Source of the DNA: Propionibacteriaceae bacterium
GTDB lineage: Bacteria > Actinomycetota > Actinomycetes > Propionibacteriales > Propionibacteriaceae
Assembly (NCBI GenBank): GCA_027346035.1
Contig: DAIESZ010000251.1
Coordinates: 1-14,529 of the forward strand
Direction: 5' to 3'
Length of the DNA stretch: 14,529 bases
Within the stretch, counting starts at the first letter, position 1. Every line of letters starts with the position of its first letter. Shown piece after piece: positions 5,422 to 14,529 of this stretch. The notes beneath the pieces were generated by a model, which worked only from the letters and a program-made list of their open reading frames with translations, ran no database searches and was not told the origin of the DNA. Position numbers and translations under genes: made by a program.

Positions 5422-6645
5422 TCAGTCGAGCAGCCGCCGCACCACGGCGTCGGCGAGCAGGCGTCCCCGTAGGGTGAGCACGAGCCGTCCCTCGGGCGCG
5501 GCGTCCGGGTGGTCGACCAGCAGCCCGTCATCGACCAGCGCCGGCACGCGACCGCGCTCGGTGTCGGTGAGGACGCCGGCCGGCAGGCCGTCGGCGATCC
5601 GCAACTCGAGCAGCACCCGCTCGACCCGACGCTGGTCCGCATGGAGCACCTCGCGTCCCTCACCGGGGCTGCGACCCTCGGCGAGCAGCGCGCCGTAGCG
5701 GCGGGGGTGGCGCACGTTCCACCACCGCACGCCGCCGACGTGCGAGTGGGCGCCGGGCCCGACGCCCCACCAGTGGTGGCTTCGCCAGTAGGCGAGGTTG
5801 TGCCGCGACCGGTGGGACGTGCCACGGCTCCAGTTGCTCACCTCGTACCATGCGTATCCGGCACTGGTGAGCACCTCCTCGGCCGCCAGGTACTTGTCGG
5901 CGAGGTCGTCGTCGTCGGGGCCGGCCAGCGCGCCGCGGCGGATCCGGGCGGCCAGGGCCGTGCCGTCCTCGACGATCAGCGCGTAGGCGCTCAGGTGGTC
6001 GGGTGCCACGCCGAGCGCGGCATCGAGGGACGCCCGCCAATCGCCCAACGACTCCCCCGGCGTGCCGTAGATGAGGTCGAGCGAGATGTCGGCGAACCCG
6101 GCGGCCCGGGCAAGGCGCACCGCCTCCAGCGCGCGGCCGGGAGTGTGCACCCGGTCGAGCACCCGCAGCACGTGCGGCACCGACGACTGCATGCCGAGGG
6201 ACAGTCGGCTGATGCCGCCCTCCAGCAGGGCCTCGAGTACCGGGGGCGTGATCGTCTCGGGGTTCGCCTCGGTGGTCACCTCGGCGTCGGGGAGCAGCCC
6301 GAAGAAGTCGCGCAGATGCTGGATCAGCCCGGTGAGCAGCGCGGGTGGCACCATCGTCGGCGTACCCCCGCCGATGAACACCGTGGACAGCCGCGGCGAC
6401 CGATCGCCCAGCACGCGGGCCGCGAGGTCGATCTCGGTGTGCGCCGAACGCGCCCACACGCTCACCGCGTCCACATCGAGTTGGTCGGGGGAATAGGTGT
6501 TGAAATCGCAGTACCCGCACCGCACCGCACAGAACGGGACGTGCAGGTAGAACCCGAGCGGCGTGTCGGCCAGACCGTCGAGCGCCTGCCCAGGCAGGGA
6601 CCCGTCGGGTGGCACCGGATCGCCGACAGGTGGGGTTGATGGCAT
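5422..6645 (-). CDS. hemW: Radical SAM heme chaperone HemW (HemN-like)
   Basis: 407 residues from ATG 6645. The radical SAM cluster motif Cys39-x3-Cys43-x2-Cys46 (CAVRCGYCDF) is followed by GGGTPT (92-97) and EANPE (126-130) for S-adenosylmethionine binding. The middle carries the typical LSLGMQS and DLIYGTPGES segments, and the C-terminus holds the HemN C-terminal domain. HemW binds heme and takes part in heme delivery; it is often misnamed oxygen-independent coproporphyrinogen oxidase. The length is normal. ATG 6645 removes 31 residues of unrelated sequence from the longest frame; no Shine-Dalgarno is visible, so a leaderless or weakly initiated message is possible. hemW usually follows lepA closely; here about 1 kb of decayed ABC transporter DNA separates them. 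Confidence 0.92.
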   Translation of the reverse strand: MPSTPPVGDPVPPDGSLPGQALDGLADTPLGFYLHVPFCAVRCGYCDFNTYSPDQLDVDAVSVWARSAHTEIDLAARVLGDRSPRLSTVFIGGGTPTMVPPALLTGLIQHLRDFFGLLPDAEVTTEANPETITPPVLEALLEGGISRLSLGMQSSVPHVLRVLDRVHTPGRALEAVRLARAAGFADISLDLIYGTPGESLGDWRASLDAALGVAPDHLSAYALIVEDGTALAARIRRGALAGPDDDDLADKYLAAEEVLTSAGYAWYEVSNWSRGTSHRSRHNLAYWRSHHWWGVGPGAHSHVGGVRWWNVRHPRRYGALLAEGRSPGEGREVLHADQRRVERVLLELRIADGLPAGVLTDTERGRVPALVDDGLLVDHPDAAPEGRLVLTLRGRLLADAVVRRLLD

Positions 6646-6799
6646 GGGGGTCAGGTTACGCGGCGCCGCCCCGGAGCGGGACACCGCGCGCGCAGGCCAC
6701 CGGGAGCCCGACATCCAGCGGCCCCATTGTCCGGCCATACCGCCCTCACCATTGCCACGAGAGAGCCTGCGACTTGGGATGTTGCTGCCGTGGATTCCC

Positions 6800-6976
6800 G
6801 ATCATGCGGATTTTCCCTCGTCACTTCCTCATGGCCTCGGTGGAGTCGCAGCCGTCACCCGCCTCGCCGGGTGCGGCAGCATCAACGGCGTGTCGAGCAC
6901 CTCGGGGGCGCTTCCTCGTCGTGTTCGGCGTCGCCCAGAACCGGCTCGCCAACCGGGGCACCGACAGGGAGGAACG
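6800..6976 (+). pseudogene. Possible traces of the upstream genes of a decayed sugar ABC operon
   Basis: Just before the permease remnant, one frame reads RLAGCGSINGVSSTSG (from about 6860; LAGC codons at 6863-6874), which looks like the lipobox and serine-rich start of a solute-binding lipoprotein. A second frame from about 6910 reads FLVVFGVAQNRLANRG and stops inside the permease gene, which could be the tail of a partner (MalF-type) permease. Both are short and neither is a complete gene. I infer that internal deletions fused the start of one gene to the end of the next. Either piece alone could be chance. Confidence 0.3.
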
Positions 6977-7665
6977 ATGGGAGCTGTCCGGAGTCGTGCC
7001 GACCGGGCCCTGGTGGTCGTGAGGTACGCCGCGCTCGTCGTGCTCGCGGTGTTCTTCCTGCTGCCGTTCCACGTCATCGTGCGCACCGTGTTCTCCTCCT
7101 CGAAGCTCATCGCCGCCCAGTGGCAAGGGCTGCCCGGCAAGTGGAACTACGCCAACATCACCGAGTTGTTGACGAACTCCGATGTCGAGATGGGGACGTC
7201 GCTGCGGTCACCTTCATCCCCACCTTCGTGACGACGTCCGCGCTCGGCTGGATCGACAGGTTCCGCGGGCCCATCGTGCCGGGCATGTTCGGCGTTCGCC
7301 ACGTACGTGTTCCGCCAGTCGTACCTCGGCTTCCCCCGTGAGCTTCAGGGGGCCGCCCTCATCGACGGCGCGAACCCAGGGCGAACGTTCGGGCAGGTGG
7401 TGGTGCCGAACTCGATGGGAATCGTCGGCGCCATCGGCACGATCACCGTCGTCGGCTCGTGGAACGCCTTCCGCCGGCCGATGCTGGTGACGCGCAATGG
7501 AACGCGCACCGTGCAGGTGACGCTCAGCCAGTTCATGACGTCACAGCTCGTGAACCACCCCGAACTGGTCGCCGGGGCACTGATGGCGGTCATCCCCGTG
7601 CTGGTCGTCTTCCTGTTCCTGCAGCGCTACCTCGTGCAGGGCGTCGAGTCCACCGGCTTGCGCGG
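6977..7665 (+). pseudogene. Sugar ABC transporter permease (MalG type), deleted and frameshifted
   Basis: A start with a good Shine-Dalgarno (GGGAGG 6967-6972, ATG 6977) opens a normal MalG-type N-terminus: a first membrane helix (VVRYAALVVLAVFFLLPF) and the periplasmic loop ending near SDVEMGTSL (about 7200). That frame stops at 7231. Homology resumes in a second frame with VTFIPTFVTTSALGWIDRF (about 7207-7262), then returns to the first frame at about 7290 with FATYVFRQSYLGFP and the cytoplasmic EAA-type loop ELQGAALIDGANPGRTF, the last helices (to about 7640) and VQGVESTGLRG. Roughly 70-90 residues of helices 2-3 that should lie between the first two pieces are missing, and about two bases are lost near 7291. 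The frame then runs without its own stop into sequence antisense to lepA. The EAA loop identifies the family clearly; the gene cannot make a working permease. Confidence 0.85.
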
Positions 7666-7671
7666 AGCCCG

Positions 7672-9513
<1,842 letters not shown>

Positions 9514-9639
9514 GCGGTTCCAGTTCGTCGTCCGGTGCGTGATGCGGTGCGCGGGGCAGGCTGCCATCCTCTCACGGACCCGCTGGAGTGCTGTCCACGC
9601 CGGCCGCCAGCGACCCGGACGCCTCGGGCCGCACCCGAT

Positions 9640-9669
9640 TTGGGCGGGGTTCCGGCGCGATGGTAGATT
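9640..9669 (+). promoter_or_regulatory. Predicted promoter of rpsT
   Basis: TTGGGC (9640-9645) and TAGATT (9664-9669) are separated by 18 bases. The expected start, near 9676, leaves a leader of about 80 bases before the GTG at 9759. The Shine-Dalgarno AAGAGG is at 9745-9750. This is the best -35/-10 pair seen in the lepA-rpsT intergenic region; I saw no equally good pair for lepA on the other strand. Confidence 0.6.
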
Positions 9670-9758
9670 GGCTCGTCGCGTCGTAGGACGCCGCTCACGC
9701 GTGCGCCCTCGACTCCGCAGAATCTCCCAGTCCGACCAGGTGTAAAGAGGCTTGCCCA

Positions 9759-10019
9759 GTGGCAAACATCAAGTCCCAGATGAAGCGCATCAAGACCAAC
9801 GAGAAGGCGCGCCTGCGCAACAAGGCCGTCAAGTCGTCGCTGCGCACCCATGTGCGTCGTTTCCGCGAGGCCATCGCCGCCGGCGACAACGACAAGGCCG
9901 TACTGCTCGCCCGCGCGGCCAACCGGGCGCTCGACAAGGCCGTGACCAAGGGCGTCATCCACGCCAACCAGGCGGCCAACCGCAAGTCGGCCATCTCGCG
10001 CGCCGCCAACGCGCTCTGA
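9759..10019 (+). CDS. rpsT: 30S ribosomal protein S20
   Basis: 86 residues, the normal length. The protein begins [20 protein letters not shown] after the initiator, typical of S20, and is helical and lysine/arginine-rich throughout, with the conserved [16 protein letters not shown] segment near the end (65-80). It binds 16S rRNA in early 30S assembly. It starts with GTG, with AAGAGG eight bases upstream. It is the only core gene of the right half on the plus strand and converges on holA across a strong stem. In many bacteria S20 represses its own translation; nothing in the leader here shows that directly. Confidence 0.98.
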   Translation: MANIKSQMKRIKTNEKARLRNKAVKSSLRTHVRRFREAIAAGDNDKAVLLARAANRALDKAVTKGVIHANQAANRKSAISRAANAL

Positions 10020-10038
10020 CCGCCGCCCGCTGATCCTT

Positions 10039-10088
10039 CCGAACGCCGGCGTCCCGATCCGACTGGGGGTCGAGACGCCGGCGTTCGG
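10039..10088. terminator. Bidirectional terminator between rpsT and holA
   Basis: A perfect 15-bp inverted repeat: bases 10039-10053 pair with 10074-10088 around a 20-base loop that can itself form a small 4-bp stem (CGAC 10060-10063 with GTCG 10069-10072). It lies 20 bases after the rpsT stop and about 43 bases from the holA stop. There is no marked T-tract on either side, which is common for actinobacterial terminators. Confidence 0.75.
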
Positions 10089-10130
10089 CGCGCTCCGACA
10101 CCGGCGCCGGGAGCACTCGGCGCGCCTCGC

Positions 10131-11183
10131 TCAGGCGGTCTCGCCGATCGCGATGAGGTCGAGCACCAGCAGTTCGAGCGCGAAGTCGGGGTCGGTAGCC
10201 GCCCCCTTGACGTCGGCATCGGCACGGGCCACGCGCTGGATGGCGCGGGCCACCGCCGCCGGCGTCCAGAGGCGTGACTGCTTGGCGAGGTCCTTGATCT
10301 TCCAGTACGGCACGTCGATCTCACGGGCCAGTTCGTTGTCGGACAGTCGAGAGGCGCGGACGTCGTGGTACTTGCCGAGGGCCCGTAGCGATGCCCCGAC
10401 CGCGCTGGTGACCAGCACCGGGGCGACCCCTGTGGCCAGGGCCCAGCGGAGCTTCTCGAGGGCGGCGTCGCGATGCTGCAGCAGGAGCTCGTCGGTGACC
10501 GCGAAACTGGTGACCTCGGCCCGCCCGGCGAAGTAGCGGGTGACGAACGCCGCGGTGATCGGCTGACCGGCCGCGTCGGAGCTCAGCTGCTGGATCGCGG
10601 CCACCACCGTGCGCAGGTCGCTGCCGACGGCGTCGACCAGCGCCTGCGCCGCCTGCTGATCGAGCTGGAGCCGCTGGTGGCGCGCCTCCTGCAGGACGAA
10701 GCCGGGCACCTCCCAGGCCCTGATGGGGTTGGCATCGACCCGTTCGATCCCGACCTTGCGCAGCTTGTCGACCAGGCCCTTCGCCTTGTTGCCGCCGGCG
10801 TGCACGAGGACGAGGCACAGGTCTGGCCCCGGCTGCGCGGCCACCGCGACCAGCGCGTCGTGCAACTCCGGGGGCAGGTTGCCGAGGTCACGGATCACCG
10901 CCACGGTCGCGGTGGCGAACAGTGATCCGCCGGTCAGCTCGGTGAGCCGGTTCCCCTCGAGTTCGACCGCCTCGACCTCGACCATCTCGGCGTGAGGCAC
11001 CTCACGGCGCGCGGCACCGACCCACTGGTTCACCGCCCGTTCTGCGAGCAGTGACTCGGACCCGATCACCAGCACGGACGTGCCGAGCACCGGGGTCTGG
11101 GTGCGGGCTGCGGACGGTCGGGGGGCTGCGGGAGTCACGCCCACAGCATGCCAGCCGGAGCCGACACGCGCGCGCCGGGTCAT
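10131..11183 (-). CDS. holA: DNA polymerase III delta subunit (clamp loader)
   Basis: 350 residues. After a variable N-terminus it has VLVIGSESLLAERAV (about 37-51), the delta-type opening of the AAA+-like domain, then the LCLVLVHAGGNKAKGLVDKL segment and the C-terminal collar helices (KYHDVRASRLSDNELA, VPYWKIKDLAKQSRLW) ending in LELLVLDLIAIGETA. The delta subunit opens the sliding clamp during loading. ATG 11183 overlaps the comEC stop as ATGA, supporting this start; GTG 11138 is an in-frame alternative nearer the conserved part. The longer open frame to 11852 is a shadow of comEC. It is the last gene of the comEA-comEC-holA operon. Confidence 0.93.
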   Translation of the reverse strand: MTRRARVGSGWHAVGVTPAAPRPSAARTQTPVLGTSVLVIGSESLLAERAVNQWVGAARREVPHAEMVEVEAVELEGNRLTELTGGSLFATATVAVIRDLGNLPPELHDALVAVAAQPGPDLCLVLVHAGGNKAKGLVDKLRKVGIERVDANPIRAWEVPGFVLQEARHQRLQLDQQAAQALVDAVGSDLRTVVAAIQQLSSDAAGQPITAAFVTRYFAGRAEVTSFAVTDELLLQHRDAALEKLRWALATGVAPVLVTSAVGASLRALGKYHDVRASRLSDNELAREIDVPYWKIKDLAKQSRLWTPAAVARAIQRVARADADVKGAATDPDFALELLVLDLIAIGETA

Positions 11184-13537
11184 GGGGGCGCCGCCCGTTG
11201 CGTGCGGATGCCCACCTCGTGGGCCAGGCCCTGCATCGCGATCGCGCCCTGCCGGTCGGTGCGCACCACGGTCATCCCGAGCTGGGCGGCCAATCTCAGC
11301 GCAGAGGGGGCCGGATGACCGTAGTCGTTGTCGACGCCGGCGCTCGCCACCGCGATCCCCGCTCCCGAGTCGCTCCACAGGGCGGCCGTCTGGCGGGCTG
11401 ACCCATGGTGCGGCATCTTCCACACGGTGGCGCCGACGTCGACCCGCCGGTCGAGCAGTTGCTGCTGCTCCTCTGTCTCGGCGTCCCCGGCGACGATGAC
11501 GCTGAGCGAGCCCGCGCCCACCCGCAGCACGAGCGAGGTGTTGTTCTCGGCCGAGGATTCGCCTTCCCCGACGTCGGGAGCATCGGTCGCGGTACCGCCG
11601 AACAGCACCTCGATCCGGGCGTCCCCGACCGTGGCCGTGGCGCCCACAGGGGCCACCTCGACCGGCGTCCCGTCGGCCGCGGAGAGCTCGGCGACCCGCC
11701 GCGCGTCGGACGCCGGGGCCGCCACCGGGTTGACCCAGATGAGGCCGACGTCGACGGAGTCCAGCACCTGGCCCAGTCCCCCGGAGTGGTCGGCGTGGAA
11801 ATGGGTGAGGATGAGCAACGGCACGGTGGTGATGCCGAGGTCGCGCAGGCAACTCGCCGCGCGGTCGTCGTCAGGGCCGACGTCGACGAGCACGGCACTG
11901 CCGCGTGCCGACCGCACCACCGTGGCGTCGCCCTGGCCGACGTCGCAGAAGACGACGTCCCACGACCCCGGCCACCCCATCGGTCTCGGCCGGATCCATG
12001 GCGTGAGCGCCAGGCCGGCCAGCACCAGCACGGCGACCACCGGACGCCCGGCGATCCGCGGCACCAAGGCGCCGAGCAGCACACAGCCGGCGGCCAGCAG
12101 GCCGAGGGTCAGGGGTGACGCCGGCCACGGCCAGACCGCTCCCGGTGTCGTGGCGAGCAGGGTCGCGATCCAGATGATCGGTTGGATGCAGGCGCCGGCG
12201 AGCCATCCGACCACCGCACCCATCGGAGGACTCAGCAACTGCAGCAGCGCGGCCGTGAGTCCGAGCACGGTGACCGGCGCGACGAACGGGGCGGCGAGCG
12301 CGTTGGCGAGGATGCCGACCGTGCTCACTCCGCCACTGATCGCGGTGACCAGGGGCTGAGTGGCCAACTGGGCGGCCAGCGGGACGAACACGACCGGCGT
12401 GACCCACGAGGGCGTCCGGCCCCCGAGCCGTCGGGGCCATTCACTCGCCCACCAGATGATCCCCCCGGTGGCCGCCACCGACAGTGCGAACCCGACCGAG
12501 CGGGCGAGCCAGGGGTCGATCATCAGCACGACGACCGCGGCGGCGGCCAGGTGTCGGATGCCGCGGCCCGGGCTCGCGTGCCTCCCGCTCGCAGCCAGGG
12601 TGACCAGGCCCATGGCTGCGGCCCGCAGCACGCTCGGCTCGCCACGGCAGACGATGACGAAGCCCGCCACTCCGGCCACGGCGAGCGCGTCGAGTGCCCG
12701 CCCCCGCATCCCCGACCAGCGGGCGATGCCCATCAGCCATGCGAGGGTGAGCGCCAGGTTGGCCCCCGAGACGGCCATCAGGTGAGTGAGGCTGGTCGCC
12801 CGGAACGCGCCCTGGAGAGTGGTGCCGACACCGGAGGTGTCACCGACGACCAGGGAGGGCACGAGGTGCGCCTGGTCGGCGGGGGCCCACCGGACCGCCT
12901 CACGCACCGCCGCCCGGAACCGGTTGGTGGCACGGTCGAGGGCACCCGGGGGTTTCCCAAGCACAGGATCGGCCACCAGGCGGACGGACGCCGCCACGGG
13001 ATCGCCCGGTTCACGCGACTGCAGCAGGCCGCTCACCCACGCCTGCTGGCCGACGGGCAGGCCGGCCAGCGCCGCGGCGGGATCCCCTGTCGCCATGAGC
13101 CGCACCGGCATCCGGGCCGTGATGGCTGAGCCGCGCACGACCACCCGTCGGGTCTCGGCCTGGGTCACGGTGAACTCCGGCCTGGTGCCGGCCGCCGGGT
13201 AGCGGACCGGATCGGAGGTGACGACCACCACGAGATCGGCGTAGCCACGCTCCCCCGCCGGATCGCTGAGCGGCGAGTGGTCGAGGGCCCACAGTCTCAT
13301 CAGGCCGCACGCCACGGCCAACGCCGTCATCGCGACCACGGCGATGAGATGCCAGGCCGGCCATCGGCCGGGCGATTGTCCGCGGATCAGCCAGACCGCG
13401 CAGCCCAGGGCCGTCAGCGTGACGAGCAGGCCCGGCGTCGACCACTGCTCGCCGGTGCCCCACCAGGCGCCGCTCCAGACGCCGACGGCGATCGGCACGA
13501 GGCGCAGGTCGCTCCGGCGCGGCGGGGAACCGGTCAT
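11180..13537 (-). CDS. comEC: ComEC/Rec2 DNA-uptake channel with metallo-beta-lactamase domain
   Basis: 785 residues, a full-length ComEC. N-terminal membrane helices (about 14-90) lead to a soluble DUF4131-like/OB region (100-195), the competence membrane domain with HLMAVSGAN (252-260) and about eight helices (250-510), then a cytoplasmic metallo-beta-lactamase domain: DVGQGDA (532-538), THFHADHSGG (578-587), GDAE (684-687), PHHGS (709-713) and YGHPAP (739-744). The metal ligands appear present. In competent bacteria ComEC forms the inner-membrane channel for single-stranded DNA and the C-terminal domain may degrade one strand. It overlaps comEA by four bases (ATGA at 13534-13537) and holA by four bases. 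No other competence gene is in the window, so competence itself is not shown. Confidence 0.95.
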   Translation of the reverse strand: MTGSPPRRSDLRLVPIAVGVWSGAWWGTGEQWSTPGLLVTLTALGCAVWLIRGQSPGRWPAWHLIAVVAMTALAVACGLMRLWALDHSPLSDPAGERGYADLVVVVTSDPVRYPAAGTRPEFTVTQAETRRVVVRGSAITARMPVRLMATGDPAAALAGLPVGQQAWVSGLLQSREPGDPVAASVRLVADPVLGKPPGALDRATNRFRAAVREAVRWAPADQAHLVPSLVVGDTSGVGTTLQGAFRATSLTHLMAVSGANLALTLAWLMGIARWSGMRGRALDALAVAGVAGFVIVCRGEPSVLRAAAMGLVTLAASGRHASPGRGIRHLAAAAVVVLMIDPWLARSVGFALSVAATGGIIWWASEWPRRLGGRTPSWVTPVVFVPLAAQLATQPLVTAISGGVSTVGILANALAAPFVAPVTVLGLTAALLQLLSPPMGAVVGWLAGACIQPIIWIATLLATTPGAVWPWPASPLTLGLLAAGCVLLGALVPRIAGRPVVAVLVLAGLALTPWIRPRPMGWPGSWDVVFCDVGQGDATVVRSARGSAVLVDVGPDDDRAASCLRDLGITTVPLLILTHFHADHSGGLGQVLDSVDVGLIWVNPVAAPASDARRVAELSAADGTPVEVAPVGATATVGDARIEVLFGGTATDAPDVGEGESSAENNTSLVLRVGAGSLSVIVAGDAETEEQQQLLDRRVDVGATVWKMPHHGSARQTAALWSDSGAGIAVASAGVDNDYGHPAPSALRLAAQLGMTVVRTDRQGAIAMQGLAHEVGIRTQRAAPP

Positions 13538-14271
13538 GTCCGCACGTAGGGGGTGATTCGGGCGTAGGTCTTCGGGCCGATCCCGTCGATCTCGAGCAAC
13601 TCGGACACCGAACTGAACCGCTGGTGCTGGGCTCGCCAGTCGAGGATCTTCTGGGCCGTCACCGGACCGATCCCGGGGAGAGCGTCGAGCTGGTCGAGGG
13701 TCGCGGTGTTGAGCTCGATCACCGTCGGCGTCGAGCCGGACGGGCCCGACCCGGAGGTCGACGCCTGGCTGCCGTTGCGCACCACTCCCCCCGGGTCGGC
13801 CCGAGTGCCGATGATCAACTGGTCGGCGTCGTGAAGGATCGCCGCCAGGTTCAGTTCTCCAGGGTCGGCCGAGGGGGTGAGCCCGCCGCAGCGGGCGATC
13901 GCCTCGGTGACCCGGGTTCCCTCAGGCACCGTGATCACACCGGGACGCTTCACCGGTCCGAGCACCTGAACGACAATGCTCGCGGAGCTCGCGTCGGCTG
14001 AGGGGCTTGAAGCACGGGATCCAGGGAACCCCGTGACCGGCCCTTGCGGCCCGACCACGGACGGTGCGCCGGCGCTCGACATGGTGGGGGTGGGCATCGC
14101 CACGGGAACGCGTTCTCCCTGGGCCCGGGTGAGGTAGGTGATCGCGATACCGACTGCCACCACCCCGGCGATGAGCAGCACCATCAGGTGATCACGGGCG
14201 AACCCGACGCCCTGACCGAGGGCGCCGGCTGAGGGCGGCGGCCCGGTCGGTTCGTGCTCGTCAGGGTTCAT
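13534..14271 (-). CDS. comEA: ComEA-type DNA-binding competence protein
   Basis: 245 residues. One membrane helix (about 29-48) anchors a Pro/Ser/Ala-rich linker (50-97), an SLBB domain (98-156, VVQVLGPVKRPGVITVPEG) and a C-terminal pair of helix-hairpin-helix motifs (LPGIGPVTA 198-206, IDGIGPKTY 228-236). This is the standard Gram-positive ComEA layout: membrane-tethered, outward-facing, binding double-stranded DNA for delivery to ComEC. The ATG at 14271 lies inside the last codons of the DUF4192 gene (11-base overlap), and the stop overlaps the comEC start, so the three are probably translated in a coupled way. Confidence 0.95.
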   Translation of the reverse strand: MNPDEHEPTGPPPSAGALGQGVGFARDHLMVLLIAGVVAVGIAITYLTRAQGERVPVAMPTPTMSSAGAPSVVGPQGPVTGFPGSRASSPSADASSASIVVQVLGPVKRPGVITVPEGTRVTEAIARCGGLTPSADPGELNLAAILHDADQLIIGTRADPGGVVRNGSQASTSGSGPSGSTPTVIELNTATLDQLDALPGIGPVTAQKILDWRAQHQRFSSVSELLEIDGIGPKTYARITPYVRT

Positions 14272-14529
14272 CGCCGTACTCAGCGGGGTCGACGGACATC
14301 CCCGCCAGCTCGTCCCATGCCTGCGGCGGGATCGCCTGGTGCATGACGTCGGTGAGCAGCCCGGCCAGACTGTAGGTGGGCCGGATGCTGAGCGCCCGTT
14401 CGAGGCAGATGTTCATGATCGCGCCGTTACCGGTGAGCCAGCCGGCGGTCGCCGCCAGACACAGGACGGGCGGCGCCTCGGCGTCGGGAGTCAGTTCGAC
14501 CACCGATCGCCACAGGGCGAGGTGCTCGG
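14261..14529 (-). CDS. C-terminal part of a DUF4192-family protein (5' end outside the window)
   Basis: The frame is open to the window edge; 88 complete codons and a stop are visible. The segment with APPVLCLAATAGWLTGNGA, CLERALSIRPTYSLAGLL and a PPQAW near the end is the characteristic C-terminal stretch of DUF4192, an actinobacterial family of unknown function. A GTG at 14503 is not taken as the start because the reading frame and the family both continue upstream (EHLALWRSV). It overlaps comEA by 11 bases. Confidence 0.8.
   Translation of the reverse strand, partial: EHLALWRSVVELTPDAEAPPVLCLAATAGWLTGNGAIMNICLERALSIRPTYSLAGLLTDVMHQAIPPQAWDELAGMSVDPAEYGDEP

Noticed and set aside
5328..5825. 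N-terminal half of the 453-codon frame containing DUF3097
   Set aside because: The upstream residues are an arginine/serine-rich out-of-frame reading of hemW; DUF3097 begins close to GTG 5327.
5509..6639. 376-codon plus-strand frame opposite hemW
   Set aside because: Mirror frame of HemW with no family features and no Shine-Dalgarno; hemW has all radical SAM motifs.
6977..7665. Programmed frameshift in a working permease
   Set aside because: In addition to the shifts, a block of membrane helices is missing and the natural stop is gone, so decay is the simpler explanation.
12182..13129. 315-codon plus-strand frame opposite comEC
   Set aside because: Low-complexity polar reading antisense to the ComEC membrane domain.

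Overview
The window is very GC-rich and strongly biased to G/C at third codon positions. It carries families typical of Actinomycetota (a DUF3097 protein, a DUF4192 C-terminus, and the conserved comEA-comEC-holA / rpsT / lepA / hemW order). I read it as an actinomycete chromosome. Propionibacteriales is a plausible order, but that is a guess from gene content and not shown by the sequence.

Left part (about 1-3580): a compact, apparently self-contained sulfide/persulfide module. It holds a small two-helix DUF2892 membrane protein, a sulfide:quinone oxidoreductase-like flavoprotein, a 52-residue protein coupled to it, a CsoR-family repressor on the minus strand, and a divergent TauE/SafE (TSUP) exporter. 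The repressor keeps two cysteines but has glycine where copper-sensing CsoR has its histidine ligand, so it looks like a persulfide-sensing CstR. Three near-identical inverted repeats (ATACCCC-N2-GGGGTAT type) sit at the three promoter regions (76-91, 413-428, 2755-2770), each running into a -10-like element. The third lies between two divergent -10 elements and so can control the repressor and the exporter together. The module therefore looks like a three-promoter regulon read by its own repressor.

Middle part (3595-7670), mostly minus strand: an inositol-monophosphatase-family phosphatase, a DUF3097 protein with a Toprim-like stretch, and hemW. Between hemW and lepA, genes that are usually adjacent, lies about 1 kb holding a decayed plus-strand sugar ABC permease (MalG type) with an internal deletion and frameshifts, plus possible traces of the other genes of its operon.

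Right part (7672-14529): core genes. lepA (minus) and rpsT (plus) diverge from a shared intergenic region. rpsT converges on holA across a 15-bp stem. DUF4192 (5' end outside the window), comEA, comEC and holA form a minus-strand operon in which every junction overlaps (11, 4 and 4 bases), consistent with translational coupling.

How the genes may work together (inference): SQR oxidises sulfide to sulfane sulfur and passes electrons to quinone; persulfide modifies the two cysteines of the repressor and opens the three operators; TauE exports a sulfur oxyanion; the DUF2892 protein and the 52-residue protein are accessory membrane-associated partners. No persulfide dioxygenase or rhodanese is visible in the window.
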